Source of the DNA: JAFGBM01 sp964564915
GTDB lineage: Bacteria > Actinomycetota > Actinomycetes > Actinomycetales > Demequinaceae
Direction: 5' to 3'
NCBI GenBank assembly: GCA_964564915.1
Contig: CAZMCU010000065.1
Coordinates: 1-6,132, forward strand
DNA: 6,132 nucleotides
In this document: positions 5,279 to 6,132 of the stretch, in pieces
Layout: the number at the start of each line of letters is the position of its first letter
Position numbering within the stretch: the first letter of the stretch is position 1
The notes under the pieces: generated by a model
The model's input: the letters and a program-made list of their open reading frames with translations, nothing else
What the model was told of the DNA's origin: nothing
Database searches by the model: none
Made by a program: the position numbers and the translations under genes

Positions 5279-6043
5279 CTAGCGGGCCTCGCCCTCGGGC
5301 GCGTCCAGAAGTTGGTCGATCTTCTCCTCAAGGTTCTCCACCTGTCGACTCAGGCGTCGAATCTCGGCGGCGTTCTTGGCGAGCGTCGCATCCTCCTCTG
5401 CCGAGTCTTGCGCAGCCGTCAGGCGCACGAACCACGCCGCGACCCAAGCCGTCACGAGACCGAAGATGGCGGTCCCCACCACCATCAACCCGGCGCCGAC
5501 GATGCGCCCCCCGGTAGTCACGGGGACGAGATCGCCGTATCCCACCGTCGTGATCGTTGTCATCGCCCACCACAAGGCGCCCCCGAAGGACGTGATGCTG
5601 GCACCGGGGAAGCCAATCTCGAAGTTGTGCACGGTAACCGCGGCGACCCAAACGACGACCGCGGCTGATGCGAGAACCGCTTGACCGGTCCGGAGCGCTC
5701 CCCTCCGTGTGAGGATCCCTCCCCCGCTCGAAAACACCGTCAACACCTTGAGCGGACGCAGCATGGGCACCGTCACGGCGAGAACGTCAAGGGGATGGTG
5801 GACAAGAAAGCGCCAACTGCTTTTCGCCAGGACGACGCGGATGGTGAGATCGATGGCGAAGAGCACCCAGATGAACGCGTTGACATCGAAGAGGAAGTCA
5901 CCGAGACTCGCCGAAAGATCCCGGTCGATCGAGGTTTCCGACCAAATCGCGAGGAACAGGAGCGCCAGGACGAGCATGGGGCCGTCCATCCTCCTCGCGT
6001 AGGCGGTGTATCGGTGCCCCACCGGCTTTGCACGCTTCGCCAT
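5279..6043 (-). CDS. Voltage-gated-type potassium channel protein (6-TM ion transport family)
   Basis: The 254-residue integral membrane protein is probably one subunit of a tetrameric potassium channel. Hydrophobic segments lie at about 22-36 (S1), 54-73 (S2), 84-95 (S3), 97-107 (weak S4), 117-138 (S5) and 181-206 (S6). The pore helix and filter occupy 155-171, with the canonical TTVGYGD at 165-171. After S6, residues 212-247 form a charged heptad stretch (AAEIRRLSRQVENLEEKIDQLL) that looks like a coiled coil for subunit assembly. The S4 region has few regularly spaced basic residues (R96, K99, then R113, R114, R118), so strong voltage sensing is doubtful. It is the first complete gene of the minus-strand run, 9 bp ahead of the Nif3-like gene. 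No good ribosome site precedes the ATG; leaderless or coupled initiation is possible. Confidence 0.93.
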   Translation of the reverse strand: MAKRAKPVGHRYTAYARRMDGPMLVLALLFLAIWSETSIDRDLSASLGDFLFDVNAFIWVLFAIDLTIRVVLAKSSWRFLVHHPLDVLAVTVPMLRPLKVLTVFSSGGGILTRRGALRTGQAVLASAAVVVWVAAVTVHNFEIGFPGASITSFGGALWWAMTTITTVGYGDLVPVTTGGRIVGAGLMVVGTAIFGLVTAWVAAWFVRLTAAQDSAEEDATLAKNAAEIRRLSRQVENLEEKIDQLLDAPEGEAR

Positions 6044-6067
6044 GCGCTCAGGTTACCGGGGAGCGCA

Positions 6068-6112
6068 GTGGGATCGCGCGCGGTGGGATCGTGCGCGGTG
6101 GGATCGTGCGTA
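6068..6112. repeat. Three tandem copies of a 15-bp repeat
   Basis: Read on the plus strand, the units are GTGGGATCGCGCGCG (6068-6082), GTGGGATCGTGCGCG (6083-6097) and GTGGGATCGTGCGTA (6098-6112). Units 1 and 2 differ at one base; unit 3 differs from unit 2 at its last two. The array lies 25-69 bp upstream of the channel start codon. Being a multiple of three long, it could equally be coding: minus-strand frames across it stay open to stops at 6053-6055 or 6048-6050, and a plus-strand GTG frame starts at 6068 after a GGGGAG. Which of these, if any, is used cannot be decided from 89 bases. Confidence 0.85.
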
Positions 6113-6132
6113 GCGGGGTTCGCAAGCCGGAC

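Overview
The window looks like a stretch of chromosome from a high-GC actinobacterium. Three things point that way: the GC-rich third codon positions, a type A RNase P RNA with actinobacterial-style core sequence, and the gene order Nif3-like protein, C4 zinc-ribbon coiled-coil protein, RNase HI, histidine phosphatase, which matches the Rv2230c-Rv2229c-Rv2228c neighbourhood of Mycobacterium. A Micrococcales/Microbacteriaceae-like source is plausible, but that is inference.

Layout: the left edge (3-59) carries the last 18 codons of an unidentified plus-strand gene. It converges on rnpB, which lies on the minus strand at about 65-437 with a recognisable promoter just upstream (442-470). Everything else is also on the minus strand. 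Read in the direction of transcription, from right to left, it is: a potassium-channel protein (6043-5279), a Nif3-like dinuclear-metal protein (5269-4439), a CT398-type zinc-ribbon coiled-coil protein (4429-3698), an RNase HI-type protein starting at a GTG (3698-3222), a histidine phosphatase overlapping it by 35 bp (3256-2411), a two-helix membrane protein (2376-1834), and a lipoprotein with a predicted seven-bladed beta-propeller (1830-496). Gaps of 9, 9, -1, -35, 34 and 3 bp suggest one operon with translational coupling. rnpB follows with its own promoter.

Functionally, the middle block (Nif3, zinc ribbon, RNase H, phosphatase) is a conserved actinobacterial housekeeping cluster. The RNase H degrades the RNA of RNA-DNA hybrids, and the other three have only family-level functions. 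The RNase H and phosphatase, which are one fused protein in some actinobacteria, are separate overlapping genes in different frames here. The last two protein genes (membrane protein and propeller lipoprotein) are not recognised members of this cluster and look like an accessory cell-envelope pair placed between the core block and rnpB.

The right edge (6044-6132) holds three copies of a 15-bp tandem repeat upstream of the channel gene. I see no tRNA, CRISPR array, insertion sequence, phage gene or obvious defence system. The most interesting leads are the envelope gene pair, the split RNase H/phosphatase and the tandem repeat. I do not see convincing evidence of a wholly new system.
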